Below, piece after piece: positions 33,033 to 41,426 of a DNA stretch of 64,000 nucleotides. A program made the translations under genes and the position numbers. The stretch covers positions 3,658,001 to 3,722,000 of the forward strand of contig NZ_CP109596.1 of assembly GCF_036327755.1 (NCBI RefSeq), read 5' to 3'. The stretch's first letter is position 1. Each line of letters opens with the position of its first letter. This DNA is from Nocardia sp. NBC_01503 (GTDB taxonomy: Bacteria > Actinomycetota > Actinomycetes > Mycobacteriales > Mycobacteriaceae). The notes beneath the pieces were generated by a model. The model was not told where the DNA came from and did not search any database. It was given only the letters and a program-made list of their open reading frames with translations.

Positions 33033-33166
33033 CGGCGAAGGCTGGCGGCTGGTGCGTTCCCCGCCAACGCACCAGCCACCTGACGTGCACCGGAGGGCAG
33101 CCGGGCGATCAGGTTCCAGGACCCGGTCAAGCCTCTTGTCGGGTTGTGGGAAAGTCAATGCGCTCA

Positions 33167-33187
33167 TGTCGCACCAGAGGTGCGACA
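33167..33187. promoter_or_regulatory. Perfect inverted repeat upstream of XRE regulator
   Basis: TGTCGCACC-AGA-GGTGCGACA, 9-bp arms, ending 49 bases before the regulator start. Its short spacer and location suit an operator, possibly for autoregulation; a GC-rich stem with TTTTT nine bases on would also fit a terminator of the upstream gene. Confidence 0.5.
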
Positions 33188-33236
33188 CCAGGGCTTTTTC
33201 CACTGTGACTCGTATGACAAAGCAAGGTTGAGGTGC

Positions 33237-33980
33237 ATGTCCAAAGGGCAACTGGCCGTATTCGTGCGTTCGCGACGCGACGCTCTGGGCGTGACGCAGG
33301 CGCAGTTGGCCAAGACGACCGGATGGTCGAAGTCGGCGATCGAGAAGGTCGAGGCGGGGTCACTGGTGCCGAGCCTGGAATTCGCGGGTGCGCTCTTCGA
33401 CGCCCTGGCGATTCCCTACCTCTATCGGGAGCGGATCATCGCCGCGCTCTATCCGGGCGCCCTGGATCGCATTCTGGGCCGCACCACCGCGGCACCCGAT
33501 GCCGATGCCCGCGCCGATCTCGAGTACCTGCCCTATCCGGCGGCGTACCTCATGCTGCCAGAGGGCGACATTCTCGGTTTCAATACCGCGTGGCGCGAGG
33601 CGTTTCCCGAATCCGCCGCCAAGCCGAACCTGTTCACATACCTGTTCACCGAGCCGTCCGCACAGGAGGTGCTCCTGGATTGGGCGCGACTGGCGCACGG
33701 CTTCACCTACGGCCTGCGCATGATGGGCCCGATCGTGCTGTCGGAGACCGTGATCGAGGAGATCGTCACCCGCTGTGGAGTACATCCGGACTTCGACCGC
33801 ATGTACTCCACCGACCCACCCGTCCATGAGGCACTGAACCCCGTGATCCGAGTCGCCGCCCCGGGCTCCGCCGATACTCGAAACCTCTGCATCAAGATCG
33901 ACAAACCCCATCTGCCGCACAGCCCGTGGCTCACCTACCGCTTGGTCCCGGTTCGCGATGCGGAGGGCGACCCGAGGTAG
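33237..33980 (+). CDS. XRE regulator with MmyB-like ligand domain
   Basis: 247 residues from ATG 33237. Helix-turn-helix at 5-60 (LAVFVRSRRDALGVTQAQLA, TGWSKSAIEKVEAGSLVPS), then a PAS-like MmyB domain (LPEGDILGFNTAWREAFPES, 'VLLDWARLAHGF', 'GVHPDFDRMYSTDPPV'). MmyB-type regulators often bind fatty acids. The protein at 50579 has the same architecture. Its stop is 14 bases from the end of the convergent acyl-CoA dehydrogenase gene. Confidence 0.8.
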   Translation: MSKGQLAVFVRSRRDALGVTQAQLAKTTGWSKSAIEKVEAGSLVPSLEFAGALFDALAIPYLYRERIIAALYPGALDRILGRTTAAPDADARADLEYLPYPAAYLMLPEGDILGFNTAWREAFPESAAKPNLFTYLFTEPSAQEVLLDWARLAHGFTYGLRMMGPIVLSETVIEEIVTRCGVHPDFDRMYSTDPPVHEALNPVIRVAAPGSADTRNLCIKIDKPHLPHSPWLTYRLVPVRDAEGDPR

Positions 33981-33994
33981 GAGTACGCCAGCCG

Positions 33995-35215
33995 CTACCG
34001 GCTGAGCAGGCCCTTGGCGATATGGGTGACCTGGATTTCATTGCTGCCCGCGTAGATCATCAGCGACTTGGCATCGCGCGCAAGCTGTTCCACCTTGTAC
34101 TCGGCCATATAGCCGTTGCCGCCGAACAATTGGACCGCCTCCATGGCGACCTCGGTGGCGGCGCGGGAGGAGTACAGCTTCATGGCCGAAGCCTCGGCGA
34201 GCGACACCTTCTGCCCCGCCGCGGTGCGCTCGATGGCGTTGAACACCATGTTCTGCACATTGATTCGGGCGATCTCCATCTCGGCCAGCTTGAGCTGGAT
34301 GAGCTGGAACTGTGCGATCTCCTTACCCCAGAGCTTGCGCGACTTGGCGTAATCCACACAGAGCCGGTGGCATTCGTTGATGATGCCCAGTGCCAGCGAG
34401 GCGATGCCGATGCGCTCGGCGGCGAAAGACTCCTTGGCACTGTCCTTTCCATCGCCCTTGGCCGGATTCTCGGTCTCGCCGAGCAGCCGGTCGGGGGTGA
34501 TGCGGACATTGTCGAAGAACAGCTCACCGGTGGGGGAGGAGTTCATGCCCATCTTCTTGAACGCGGGGCTCTGCACGAAGCCGGGCATACCCTTGTCCAG
34601 GACGAAGGTGAGCACCTTGCGGTCGCGGCGGTCGACGCCGTCCTCCTCGTCCAGCTTGGCGTAGACGACGGTGACATCCGCGTACGGGCCATTGGTGATG
34701 AAGGTCTTGCGCCCGTTCAGGATGTAGTCCGCGCCGTCCCGCCGCACATAGGACTTCATCCCGCCGAAGGCATCCGAGCCAGAATCGGGTTCGGTGATCG
34801 CCCACGCGCCGACCTTCTCCATGGTGACCAACTCGGGCAGCCAGCGCTTCTTCTGCGCGAGCGTGCCGCGGCTGCGAATGGTGCCGACGGTGAGTCCGAG
34901 GCTCACGCCCATGGAGGCCACCAGTCCCAGGCTCACCCCGGCCAATTCGCTGTTGAGGATGACCCCCATGCTCCCGGCGCCGCTGAATCCGCCGCCGGGC
35001 TTACCGGTGGTCCCGGCCTCCTCGCGGGCGAGGGCCTTCTCCAGACCCTCCTTCGCCATCTCGTCGAGCCCGAAGGTCGTGTACATCTTGCGGATGATGT
35101 CGAACGGCGGCAGCGCGCCACTCTCCAGCTGGTCGACGTGGGGCTTCAGCTCCTTCTCGATGAACCCGCGCACAGCATCGCGGAACATCAGGTCTTCGTC
35201 GGACCACTGGTACAT
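33995..35215 (-). CDS. Acyl-CoA dehydrogenase with the catalytic base in the alternative position
   Basis: 406 residues, FAD-dependent alpha-beta desaturation of acyl-CoA. Domains: N-terminal helices (1-130), beta domain with AWAITEPDSGSDAFG (138-151) and FITNGPYAD, C-terminal helices with LFGGNGYMAEY. At the usual catalytic position the sequence is IYAGSNEIQ, with Ala389 in place of Glu. A Glu is instead present at 267 in SFAAERIGI, the location used by isovaleryl- and long-chain-type enzymes, so activity is expected on a branched or bulky acyl-CoA. A KstR-type box lies 43 bases upstream, suggesting a role in steroid catabolism. Confidence 0.85.
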   Translation of the reverse strand: MYQWSDEDLMFRDAVRGFIEKELKPHVDQLESGALPPFDIIRKMYTTFGLDEMAKEGLEKALAREEAGTTGKPGGGFSGAGSMGVILNSELAGVSLGLVASMGVSLGLTVGTIRSRGTLAQKKRWLPELVTMEKVGAWAITEPDSGSDAFGGMKSYVRRDGADYILNGRKTFITNGPYADVTVVYAKLDEEDGVDRRDRKVLTFVLDKGMPGFVQSPAFKKMGMNSSPTGELFFDNVRITPDRLLGETENPAKGDGKDSAKESFAAERIGIASLALGIINECHRLCVDYAKSRKLWGKEIAQFQLIQLKLAEMEIARINVQNMVFNAIERTAAGQKVSLAEASAMKLYSSRAATEVAMEAVQLFGGNGYMAEYKVEQLARDAKSLMIYAGSNEIQVTHIAKGLLSR

Positions 35216-35257
35216 GTCGTGAACTCCCGAGGGATCGCCGGAACGGTCCCTCGAATA

Positions 35258-35271
35258 TAGAACACGTTCTA
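35258..35271 (-). promoter_or_regulatory. KstR-type operator before the acyl-CoA dehydrogenase
   Basis: TAGAACACGTTCTA is a perfect match to the TnnAACnnGTTnnA consensus of KstR, the TetR repressor of cholesterol catabolism in mycobacteria and rhodococci. It lies 43-56 bases before the start of the minus-strand acyl-CoA dehydrogenase gene. Confidence 0.7.
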
Positions 35272-35296
35272 ATTGATGCCCGCGCTCCCGTTCGGC

Positions 35297-35494
35297 TCAG
35301 CGAGCCAGGTAACCCTTGTCGACCGGAATCCGAGCGCCGGTGATGACGCCGGAGCCGTCGCCCGCCAGCCAGACCACGGCCCGCGAGATCTCCTCCGGCT
35401 CGGCCATCGGATACCACTGAACCTCGGTATCGGTCTCGAACCCGAGGATGGCCATCAAGAAAGCCCTTCCGATGTCGACCGCGGCGCGGTCGAA
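35297..35494 (-). pseudogene. C-terminal relic of an SDR (mycofactocin-type)
   Basis: About 65 residues without start or Rossmann fold. The end 'WYPMAEPEEISRAVVWLAGD', 'GVITGARIPVDKGYLAR' is the C-terminus of a short-chain dehydrogenase and resembles the mycofactocin-coupled subgroup ('P.VEPEDISNAVLFLASDE...ITG'). Its upstream part overlaps the end of the glycosyltransferase gene in another frame, so a deletion or recombination removed the rest. Confidence 0.7.
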
Positions 35495-36936
35495 GGTGTT
35501 GTGGCCCCGCCGATTCGGCGCGGCGGCCGGGCGAGGATCGGGGTGATCGGCACCAGGGTGCGATGCCGCAGGCAGCCCGCCCAGACGCCCGCGCCGTAGA
35601 CGGTGTGATCGGCGAGTTGGCCGAGCACGAACCGAATCGGGTCCAGCCTTGGGCGGGTGGTGAAGTAGGCGGTCACCGGGGTGCCCAGCAGCAGCGATGC
35701 GGCGGCCACGCGCCGGAATCGACGTCGGGCGGGTCTCGGGTCCCGCACCACGAGCAGGGCGGCCAGGCCCGGGCCGGTGAACTGAATCATGAAGCGTCCC
35801 AGTCCGAGCCAGGTCTGACGCAGGCCGATCACGGCGGTTCGGGGGGCTTCGTCGGTGGGCAGGTCGAGCTGTCGCAGTGTTCTGCGCGTCGCCAGCACCG
35901 ATGCTCCGAAGGCCAGCCCGGTCGGCGCGATGCGTCCGGTGAGCGCGGCGAGAATGGTGGCGGCATGCCACGGATGCACGACCAGTGGCGGTGCGGCGGT
36001 CGGATGCCGTCGCGCCAGTGGCGCGGCCGCGGTGCCGTAGTGGAATCGCCTGGCCAGCAGGTCGATCCAGCGCTCCGGCTCGCGGTGAAACACCTGTACG
36101 GCGGGTTCGTAGCGGATGCGCCGACCCGCCTCGTGTAGTCGCCAGATCAGGTCGACATCCTCGCCGTAGCGCAGTCTCTCATCGAAGACGCCGATGTCCC
36201 GCAGGGCATTTCGGCGCACGATGAGCGCGGCGCTGGGCACATAGGAGATACGCGTTCCCGGGGTCACCCGGCCTTCGGCCACTCCCATGTCCAGGCTGCC
36301 CGCGACCTCGCCGTAGCTTCCGGCCGAGGTCGTCGCCTCCAGGCTGACGATGCGCGGGGCGACGGCTGCCACCAGCGGGTCGGCGAAATGCGGGATGAGC
36401 GCCTCGATCCAATCCGGTGTGGGAACGCAGTCGCTGTCGATGAAGGCGACGAGGTCGGTATCGACCGCGGCCAGACCGGTATTGCGCGCGGCGGCGGGGC
36501 CACCGCGGCTCGGGCGGCGCACCAGCTCGGCCGAGTGGGCTTTGACAATGTCCACCAGGGCTTCTCGATCATCGGAGCCGTCATCCACCACGACGACCGG
36601 ATGAGCGTCGCCGAGCGCCGCCAGGCACCGCCGCAGCTCCTCCGGCCGGTCCTGCACCGGAATGACCACGGTGACCGAGAGGTCGTCGATCGGCGCGGGC
36701 GGGCGTGGATGAGCCAATCCGCCGTCGGTCAGCCGCCTGGCCAATGCCGCGCCGGCGGGGGACCGTACCGGTCCGGTGCGCAATTCATCCAGCGCCGCGC
36801 GGCCCTTCGGCGACAGTCGCAGCACCCGGGCGGGCGATCCGCCCCGCAGCGTACCGTCGTCGACCTGCACGGTGTCGGTGTCGAACTCGATGCTGAATCC
36901 CTGCGGCAGTCCGATATTCACAGCGTCAGTATTCAC
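35455..36936 (-). CDS. MftF-like family 2 glycosyltransferase
   Basis: 493 residues from GTG 36936. N-terminal 100 residues form a small domain (LPQGFSIEFDTD, LRLSPKGRAALDEL) as in mycofactocin glycosyltransferases; GT2 domain from about 105: VTVVIPVQDRPEELRRCLAAL, VVVDDGSDD, the DSD metal motif in VAFIDSDCVPTPDW, and RYGEDVDLIWRLHEAG near the acceptor side; hydrophobic C-terminal segments. MftF adds glucose chains to the mycofactocin redox cofactor. No other mft gene is seen here, so this is an orphan or a relative with another acceptor. Start overlaps an SDR relic stop; end overlaps another SDR relic. Confidence 0.75.
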   Translation of the reverse strand: MNTDAVNIGLPQGFSIEFDTDTVQVDDGTLRGGSPARVLRLSPKGRAALDELRTGPVRSPAGAALARRLTDGGLAHPRPPAPIDDLSVTVVIPVQDRPEELRRCLAALGDAHPVVVVDDGSDDREALVDIVKAHSAELVRRPSRGGPAAARNTGLAAVDTDLVAFIDSDCVPTPDWIEALIPHFADPLVAAVAPRIVSLEATTSAGSYGEVAGSLDMGVAEGRVTPGTRISYVPSAALIVRRNALRDIGVFDERLRYGEDVDLIWRLHEAGRRIRYEPAVQVFHREPERWIDLLARRFHYGTAAAPLARRHPTAAPPLVVHPWHAATILAALTGRIAPTGLAFGASVLATRRTLRQLDLPTDEAPRTAVIGLRQTWLGLGRFMIQFTGPGLAALLVVRDPRPARRRFRRVAAASLLLGTPVTAYFTTRPRLDPIRFVLGQLADHTVYGAGVWAGCLRHRTLVPITPILARPPRRIGGATTPSTAPRSTSEGLS

Positions 36937-37007
36937 AGCGCCAGCCCGCCGTCGACGGGAATCAGCGCACCGGTAATGCCACCTGCGACGGGAGAGGCCG
37001 GGAAGAC
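36933..37007 (-). pseudogene. C-terminal relic of a second SDR
   Basis: The minus-strand frame reads VFPASPVAGGITGALIPVDG and then GLAL before its TGA (36933-36935), an unmistakable end of a short-chain dehydrogenase. The stop overlaps the GTG start of the glycosyltransferase (TGTGA), so the two genes once formed a coupled operon. The upstream part is missing: at about 37010 the sequence turns into a TetR-type tail on the other strand. Confidence 0.75.
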
Positions 37008-37011
37008 CAGC

Positions 37012-37104
37012 GTGGACAGCGATCTCACCGACTACCTGGATCTCGCCATTCGAGCGCTCGGAGATGGCTTCGCGACACCGCCACCCGCCCCCGCTCGCAG
37101 CTGA
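37012..37104 (+). pseudogene. C-terminal relic of a TetR-type regulator
   Basis: Plus-strand frame VDSDLTDYLDLAIRALGDGF followed by a short Pro/Ala end and TGA. This is the usual last helix of a TetR-family regulator. No DNA-binding domain is found upstream, where the DNA instead codes on the other strand, so only the tail survives. Confidence 0.5.
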
Positions 37105-37150
37105 CTCCGGAGTGCCCGAAGCGCTTGTTCCCGAGCGGAGGCCGGGGGCA

Positions 37151-37636
37151 TCAGTGCTCGTGGTCGTCGTCGCCGTGCGGGTGGCCGTGCAGCAACTCCT
37201 CCGCGGTGGCATCGCGGATATCCACGACCTTGACCTTGAAGTGCAGCCGCTGGCCCGCCAGCGGATGGTTGGCATCGATGGTGACGTCATCGCCGTCCAC
37301 CGCGCGCACGGTCACGATCTGCGAATCGCCGTCCGGAGCCTCGGCATGGAACTCCATACCGGGCTCGAGCTCGTCCACGCCCTCGAACATATCCCGGGGC
37401 ACGGTGCTGACCAGCTCGGCCAGGTATGCGCCGTATCCGTCATTCGGCTCGACGACGACATCGAGCTCGTCGCCGGTCCCCTTACCATCCAGGGCCTGTT
37501 CCAGTCCGGGCACGATGTTCTCCGCCCCGTGCAGGTAGACCAGCGGCTCATCGCCGACGGAGGTGTCGAGCACGTCACCGTCGTCGTCGGTCAAGGTGTA
37601 CTCGATGGAGACAACCTTGTCAGCGGCAATCGACAT
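37151..37636 (-). CDS. FKBP-type peptidyl-prolyl isomerase, SlyD-like
   Basis: 161 residues from ATG 37636. SlyD layout: FKBP half (KVVSIEYTLTDDDGDVLDTS, 'LVYLHGAENIVPGLEQAL'), an inserted IF domain (about 70-125: YGAYLAELVSTVPRDMF), return to FKBP (NHPLAGQRLHFKVKVVDI), and a His/Asp tail HGHPHGDDDHEH that can bind nickel or zinc. Assists proline isomerisation and metal handling in the cytoplasm. An in-frame upstream extension has no ribosome-binding site. Confidence 0.9.
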   Translation of the reverse strand: MSIAADKVVSIEYTLTDDDGDVLDTSVGDEPLVYLHGAENIVPGLEQALDGKGTGDELDVVVEPNDGYGAYLAELVSTVPRDMFEGVDELEPGMEFHAEAPDGDSQIVTVRAVDGDDVTIDANHPLAGQRLHFKVKVVDIRDATAEELLHGHPHGDDDHEH

Positions 37637-37882
37637 GGTGTTGACCCTTTCGCAGAGGAATACGGAACGAGCAAATGTATCCCGACTGGTACCCACTCAC
37701 GGTGCCCCGCACACCGCGATGCCGAATGGAGTACCCCGCGAGGAGGTCGCGGCCGGGGCTGGTACTGCCGGTGGTACCGCTCCGGGCGGGGTATCCGCGC
37801 AGTGGTTGTGGGTGGTACGGGAGGTTGTGACTGGGGTAGGTGAGCGGTTGCCGGGGGCCGATCCGGGTTCGATATTGGGCTG

Positions 37883-38896
37883 GTGAACTCGATCGACGTG
37901 GTGGCAGCGCTCCGGTTGAACATGACCAATGTGGATGATGCCGGCGCGCGACACGCCCGCCGCTATCGAGCGGCGGTGGCCATGGCCGAGTACGCCGATC
38001 TGCGCGGTTTCGCGGCGGTCAGCTGCGAGGAGCACCATCTCTCCGGAACCGGTTGGCTGCCTTCACCATTGGTGCTTGCAGGGGCGGTGGCGGCGCGGAC
38101 CGAGCGGGTGAGTGTGAGTATCAGCGCATTGCTGGTACCGCTCTATGATCCGGTGCGACTGGCCACGGATATCGCGGTGCTGGACAATATTTCGGGCGGG
38201 CGTTTGGCGATCGTCGCCGGAATGGGTTATCGCCCTGAGGAATACGCCGCCATGGGCCGGGACTGGGCGCGGCGCGGCGAGCTCATGGACACCGCGCTCG
38301 AGATCATGCTCGCCGCCTGGCGGGATGTGCCGTTCGAACACAATGGCGCCCTGATCGACGTCACCCCCAAACCCTGTACCCGCCCGCATCCGCTGCTGCT
38401 CGTCGGCGGGATGAGCGCGGCGGCGGCCCGGCGCGCGGCGCGATTCGGGTTGCCGTTCTCCCCGCCCATGCCCATGCCCGAGCTGGAACAGCTCTACCTC
38501 GGCGAGCTGGAGCGGCTCGGCCGGTTCGGTTTCGTCCATCGACCCGAGCCGGACAGCAAAATCACACTGCTGCATGAGAATCCGGAGACGGGCTGGCGGG
38601 ACTACGGGCCGTACATCCTCAATGAGGCCCGCGAATACGGATCGTGGCGGCGGGCCGGAGTGCCGCGACCCAATGAGGACGTGATGGCGACCGTCGACGA
38701 CGTCCGGGCGCGGGGGTACGCGGAGATAGTGAGTCCGGACGAACTGATCGACCAAATCGCCGGTGGCCGTACCGAAATCGTGATGAATCCATTGATCGGC
38801 GGGCTGCCGGTGGAGGCCGGATGGGCGAGCCTGCGACTGCTGGGCGAGGTGGTGCTGCCGGAGATCGGCGTGCCCACCATCCCGTCCGCCGGGTAG
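37883..38896 (+). CDS. Luciferase-like flavin-dependent oxidoreductase
   Basis: 337 residues from GTG 37883. TIM-barrel LLM family: 'AEYADLRGFAAVSCEEHHLSG' (the EHH motif), VSVSISALLVPLYDPVRLA, LDNISGGRLAIVAGMGYRPEE, then a C-terminal region 'LLLVGGMSAAAARRAARFG'. Uses FMNH2 or F420; actinobacterial members often use F420, but the cofactor cannot be read here. First of four co-directional genes with short gaps (LLM, acetyltransferase, condensation-type, glycosyltransferase), so probably part of a small biosynthetic operon. Confidence 0.85.
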   Translation: MNSIDVVAALRLNMTNVDDAGARHARRYRAAVAMAEYADLRGFAAVSCEEHHLSGTGWLPSPLVLAGAVAARTERVSVSISALLVPLYDPVRLATDIAVLDNISGGRLAIVAGMGYRPEEYAAMGRDWARRGELMDTALEIMLAAWRDVPFEHNGALIDVTPKPCTRPHPLLLVGGMSAAAARRAARFGLPFSPPMPMPELEQLYLGELERLGRFGFVHRPEPDSKITLLHENPETGWRDYGPYILNEAREYGSWRRAGVPRPNEDVMATVDDVRARGYAEIVSPDELIDQIAGGRTEIVMNPLIGGLPVEAGWASLRLLGEVVLPEIGVPTIPSAG

Positions 38897-38934
38897 CCGT
38901 TCCCGAAATTCCCACCTACGAAAGGTATTCGCCG

Positions 38935-40143
38935 ATGATCTCCGATCTCATGGCCTATCGAGAGGGCCTGGCAGTCGACGGCCTGCGCATTCGCCGGGCC
39001 CGCGCGGACGATTGGGATGCCCTGCGCGACTGCTACGCCCGCGCCTTCGGCGGCGTGCACGCCAAGGACTTCGAGAGCTGGAAGCAACAGTTCCGGCTGA
39101 GCGATGTCATTGTGGCCGAAGATGTCTCGAACCCCGATGCGCCATTCGTCGCGGGCACCGGCTCGGTGATCCGCATGAGTGTCACGGTCCCAGGCGGCGG
39201 GCAACTCGCGGTCGCCGCGTGCGCGCAGGGCATGGTCGCCACCACGCATCAGCAGCGCGGGCTGTACTCCAAGATCCAGGCCGAGATGATGTACATCGCG
39301 CTGGAGACCGGTGCGGATGTCTTCGCGGCCATGCCCGGGCCGGGAGGTAACTACGGTGCGGTCGGCGTGGCCAGTCACACCAGGCATCTGCGCATAGACC
39401 GGCTACGCGCGAAACTGCGTGCCGCGCAGGATGATCCGAGCCCGGCCCGGGAAATGCGGCCCAGTGCCGCTCGCTCACTTATGCGGGAAATCTACGACCG
39501 CTGGCAGCGGCAGACGCCCGGTGCTTTGAATCGGAGCGAATTCTATTGGCCCGCAACCTATGACGATGGCTCCTGCGTGATCACGCATCCGGACGGCTAT
39601 GTCATCTACGACCTGGTCGGCAAGTCGGTGCGGGTGCACGACTTCTGCGCGCTCACCGTCGCCGCCCACCGTGAACTGCTGCGCTGCCTGCTCGGGCACG
39701 GCGAATACACCGAGGTGTACCTCGATACCGGCGTGGACGATCCGACCCCGCTGCTGCTCCAGGACCCGCGCGTCGCCGCGGTGACCGGTGTCGATACCGG
39801 TGTATGGATGTGGATTCTCAACTCGCCCAAGGCATTCGAATTGCGTGAATACCGCGCCGACTTCCACGGCGTCATCCAGGTCGACGACCCGTACGGAATG
39901 AGTCCCGGGAACTTCGCTCTCGATGTCACCGACGGTCGCGGCAATTGGAAACCCGCTCCCGAGGACGCTGTCGCGGACGTGCGTATCGGCCCGGCCGAAC
40001 TCGCCAGCGCCTACTTCGGTGCGTACACCCCGTTGGAATTGCGGCGGGCGGGTCGAATCGAAGAACTCACCGACGGCACGATCGCCGCCCTCGACCGGGC
40101 GCTCGCCCCGTCGCGGCGGCCCTTCAACATCACCCCCTTCTGA
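38935..40143 (+). CDS. Eis-like GNAT acetyltransferase
   Basis: 402 residues from ATG 38935 (GAAAGG upstream). Three-part Eis layout: N-terminal GNAT (LRIRRARADDWDALRDCYARAFGG; acetyl-CoA loop 'GMVATTHQQRGLYSKIQ'), a second GNAT-like half, and a C-terminal SCP2-like domain ('FALDVTDGRGNWKP...DVRIGPAELASAYFGAY'), ending with the free carboxylate NITPF as in this family. Eis enzymes acetylate amines of drugs or peptides. In this operon it may modify an amine of the product. Confidence 0.8.
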   Translation: MISDLMAYREGLAVDGLRIRRARADDWDALRDCYARAFGGVHAKDFESWKQQFRLSDVIVAEDVSNPDAPFVAGTGSVIRMSVTVPGGGQLAVAACAQGMVATTHQQRGLYSKIQAEMMYIALETGADVFAAMPGPGGNYGAVGVASHTRHLRIDRLRAKLRAAQDDPSPAREMRPSAARSLMREIYDRWQRQTPGALNRSEFYWPATYDDGSCVITHPDGYVIYDLVGKSVRVHDFCALTVAAHRELLRCLLGHGEYTEVYLDTGVDDPTPLLLQDPRVAAVTGVDTGVWMWILNSPKAFELREYRADFHGVIQVDDPYGMSPGNFALDVTDGRGNWKPAPEDAVADVRIGPAELASAYFGAYTPLELRRAGRIEELTDGTIAALDRALAPSRRPFNITPF

Positions 40144-40155
40144 CCTGAGGACACC

Positions 40156-41424
40156 ATGACGACCCTGCGCCCCGGGCGGCTCACCGCCGCCGCCAAGAAG
40201 TTCCTCATGTGGGATCCGAATCCGGCAGTCTTCGGCATCACCATTCCCTGCCCCGTGCCGGTGTCCATGGGCTTGGACGACGCGCGCGGACTGATCAACG
40301 CGCTCATCGACACCCATGAATCGCTGCGCAGTCGGTACAGCTACGGGCTGGACGCGACGGTGTTCATCGAACCCGAGTCTCGCGGTGAAATCGACACGGC
40401 CAGAGTTGACGTGCGCGAGGTCGATATCGAGCAGGTGGCGGGCGACGCGATTCCGCAGATCATGGAGGTCGAGACCGCCAAGAGCAATCTGCGACTCGAT
40501 CCGACCACCGGCAAGATCGTCACGGCGGCTCTGCTCACCCGGTCGACGGATGTCAATATCCTGCTGCTCACCGTCCATCACATCGCCATCGACGGCGTGG
40601 CCATGTGGGTGATGTGGGAGGACGTCGCCACCTATGCCCGGCAATGGGAAGCGGGAGAAGAGATTTCGCTGCCGCGCGAGCCGATCACCGGATCGGAGTG
40701 GGCCGCCTTCTTGGACGAGTACTCGCTCACTCGCACCGGCGATCTCGACTACTGGATGGCCGCCTCGGATATCGAACCGCATATCGAAACACGGCCCGCC
40801 ACACCGGAATCCGCCTACCTAGACGAGGTGATCGACGGCGCGCTGGCTGTTCGCCTGCTCGACGAACTACCCGCGGCGCTCGGAGCCTCGTACACCCGAA
40901 TACTGCTGGTGGCACTGGGTTTGGCCATCGAGGACGTCACCGGCGTGGCCCGTCCGATTCAGGTGCAGAAGCACGGCCGGTACAGCCGCCTGCGTCCCGG
41001 CACCGATCTGAGCCGCACCGTCGCCTGGCTGTCGGACGACTACCCGTGGCTGGTCAGGCCGGTAGCCGGCAGTCACGGCGAGCGAATGCGCGACGCCATC
41101 GCCAACTATCCGGCGAATCCGGAGGACTTCACGCTGCTGTTCTGGCATCACCCCGACAGTTGGTCGCGGATGGTCGAATTCAATGTTCCGAAGTTCTACT
41201 TCAACTTCCTCGGTGATGTCGGGGTATGGATTCCGGGTGCGCACTCGCGGGAGCAGGCGCGCCTGACCGTCTTCGACCTGAGCATGTTCCTGGGTGCGAG
41301 CGAGAACGACGGGGTGCGCGCGGTGCACTACTCGGTGCATTCGCCGACCGGCGGCATCGGGCTGGATCGCGTGAAAGAGATTGTGACGCGCTGGATTTCG
41401 ATCCTGGAAACCGTGGAGGTGTGA
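40156..41424 (+). CDS. Standalone condensation-type acyltransferase
   Basis: 422 residues. A single condensation/PapA-type domain: HHIAIDG at residues 141-147 is the HHxxxDG catalytic motif, and 'FYFNFLGDVG' near 350 matches the conserved C-terminal motif of NRPS condensation or epimerisation domains. It would join an acyl group to an amine or alcohol. No NRPS or PKS is present in the window, so it acts on free or carrier-bound substrates made elsewhere. It lies 12 bases after the acetyltransferase and two bases before the glycosyltransferase. Confidence 0.8.
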   Translation: MTTLRPGRLTAAAKKFLMWDPNPAVFGITIPCPVPVSMGLDDARGLINALIDTHESLRSRYSYGLDATVFIEPESRGEIDTARVDVREVDIEQVAGDAIPQIMEVETAKSNLRLDPTTGKIVTAALLTRSTDVNILLLTVHHIAIDGVAMWVMWEDVATYARQWEAGEEISLPREPITGSEWAAFLDEYSLTRTGDLDYWMAASDIEPHIETRPATPESAYLDEVIDGALAVRLLDELPAALGASYTRILLVALGLAIEDVTGVARPIQVQKHGRYSRLRPGTDLSRTVAWLSDDYPWLVRPVAGSHGERMRDAIANYPANPEDFTLLFWHHPDSWSRMVEFNVPKFYFNFLGDVGVWIPGAHSREQARLTVFDLSMFLGASENDGVRAVHYSVHSPTGGIGLDRVKEIVTRWISILETVEV

Positions 41425-41426
41425 AT

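Noticed and set aside
33926..35260. Plus-strand open frame (444 codons) opposite the acyl-CoA dehydrogenase
   Set aside because: The minus strand encodes a full-length dehydrogenase with family motifs.
39475..40782. Minus-strand open frame (435 codons) opposite the Eis-like and condensation-type genes
   Set aside because: Crosses two genes with catalytic motifs on the plus strand and has no protein-like character.
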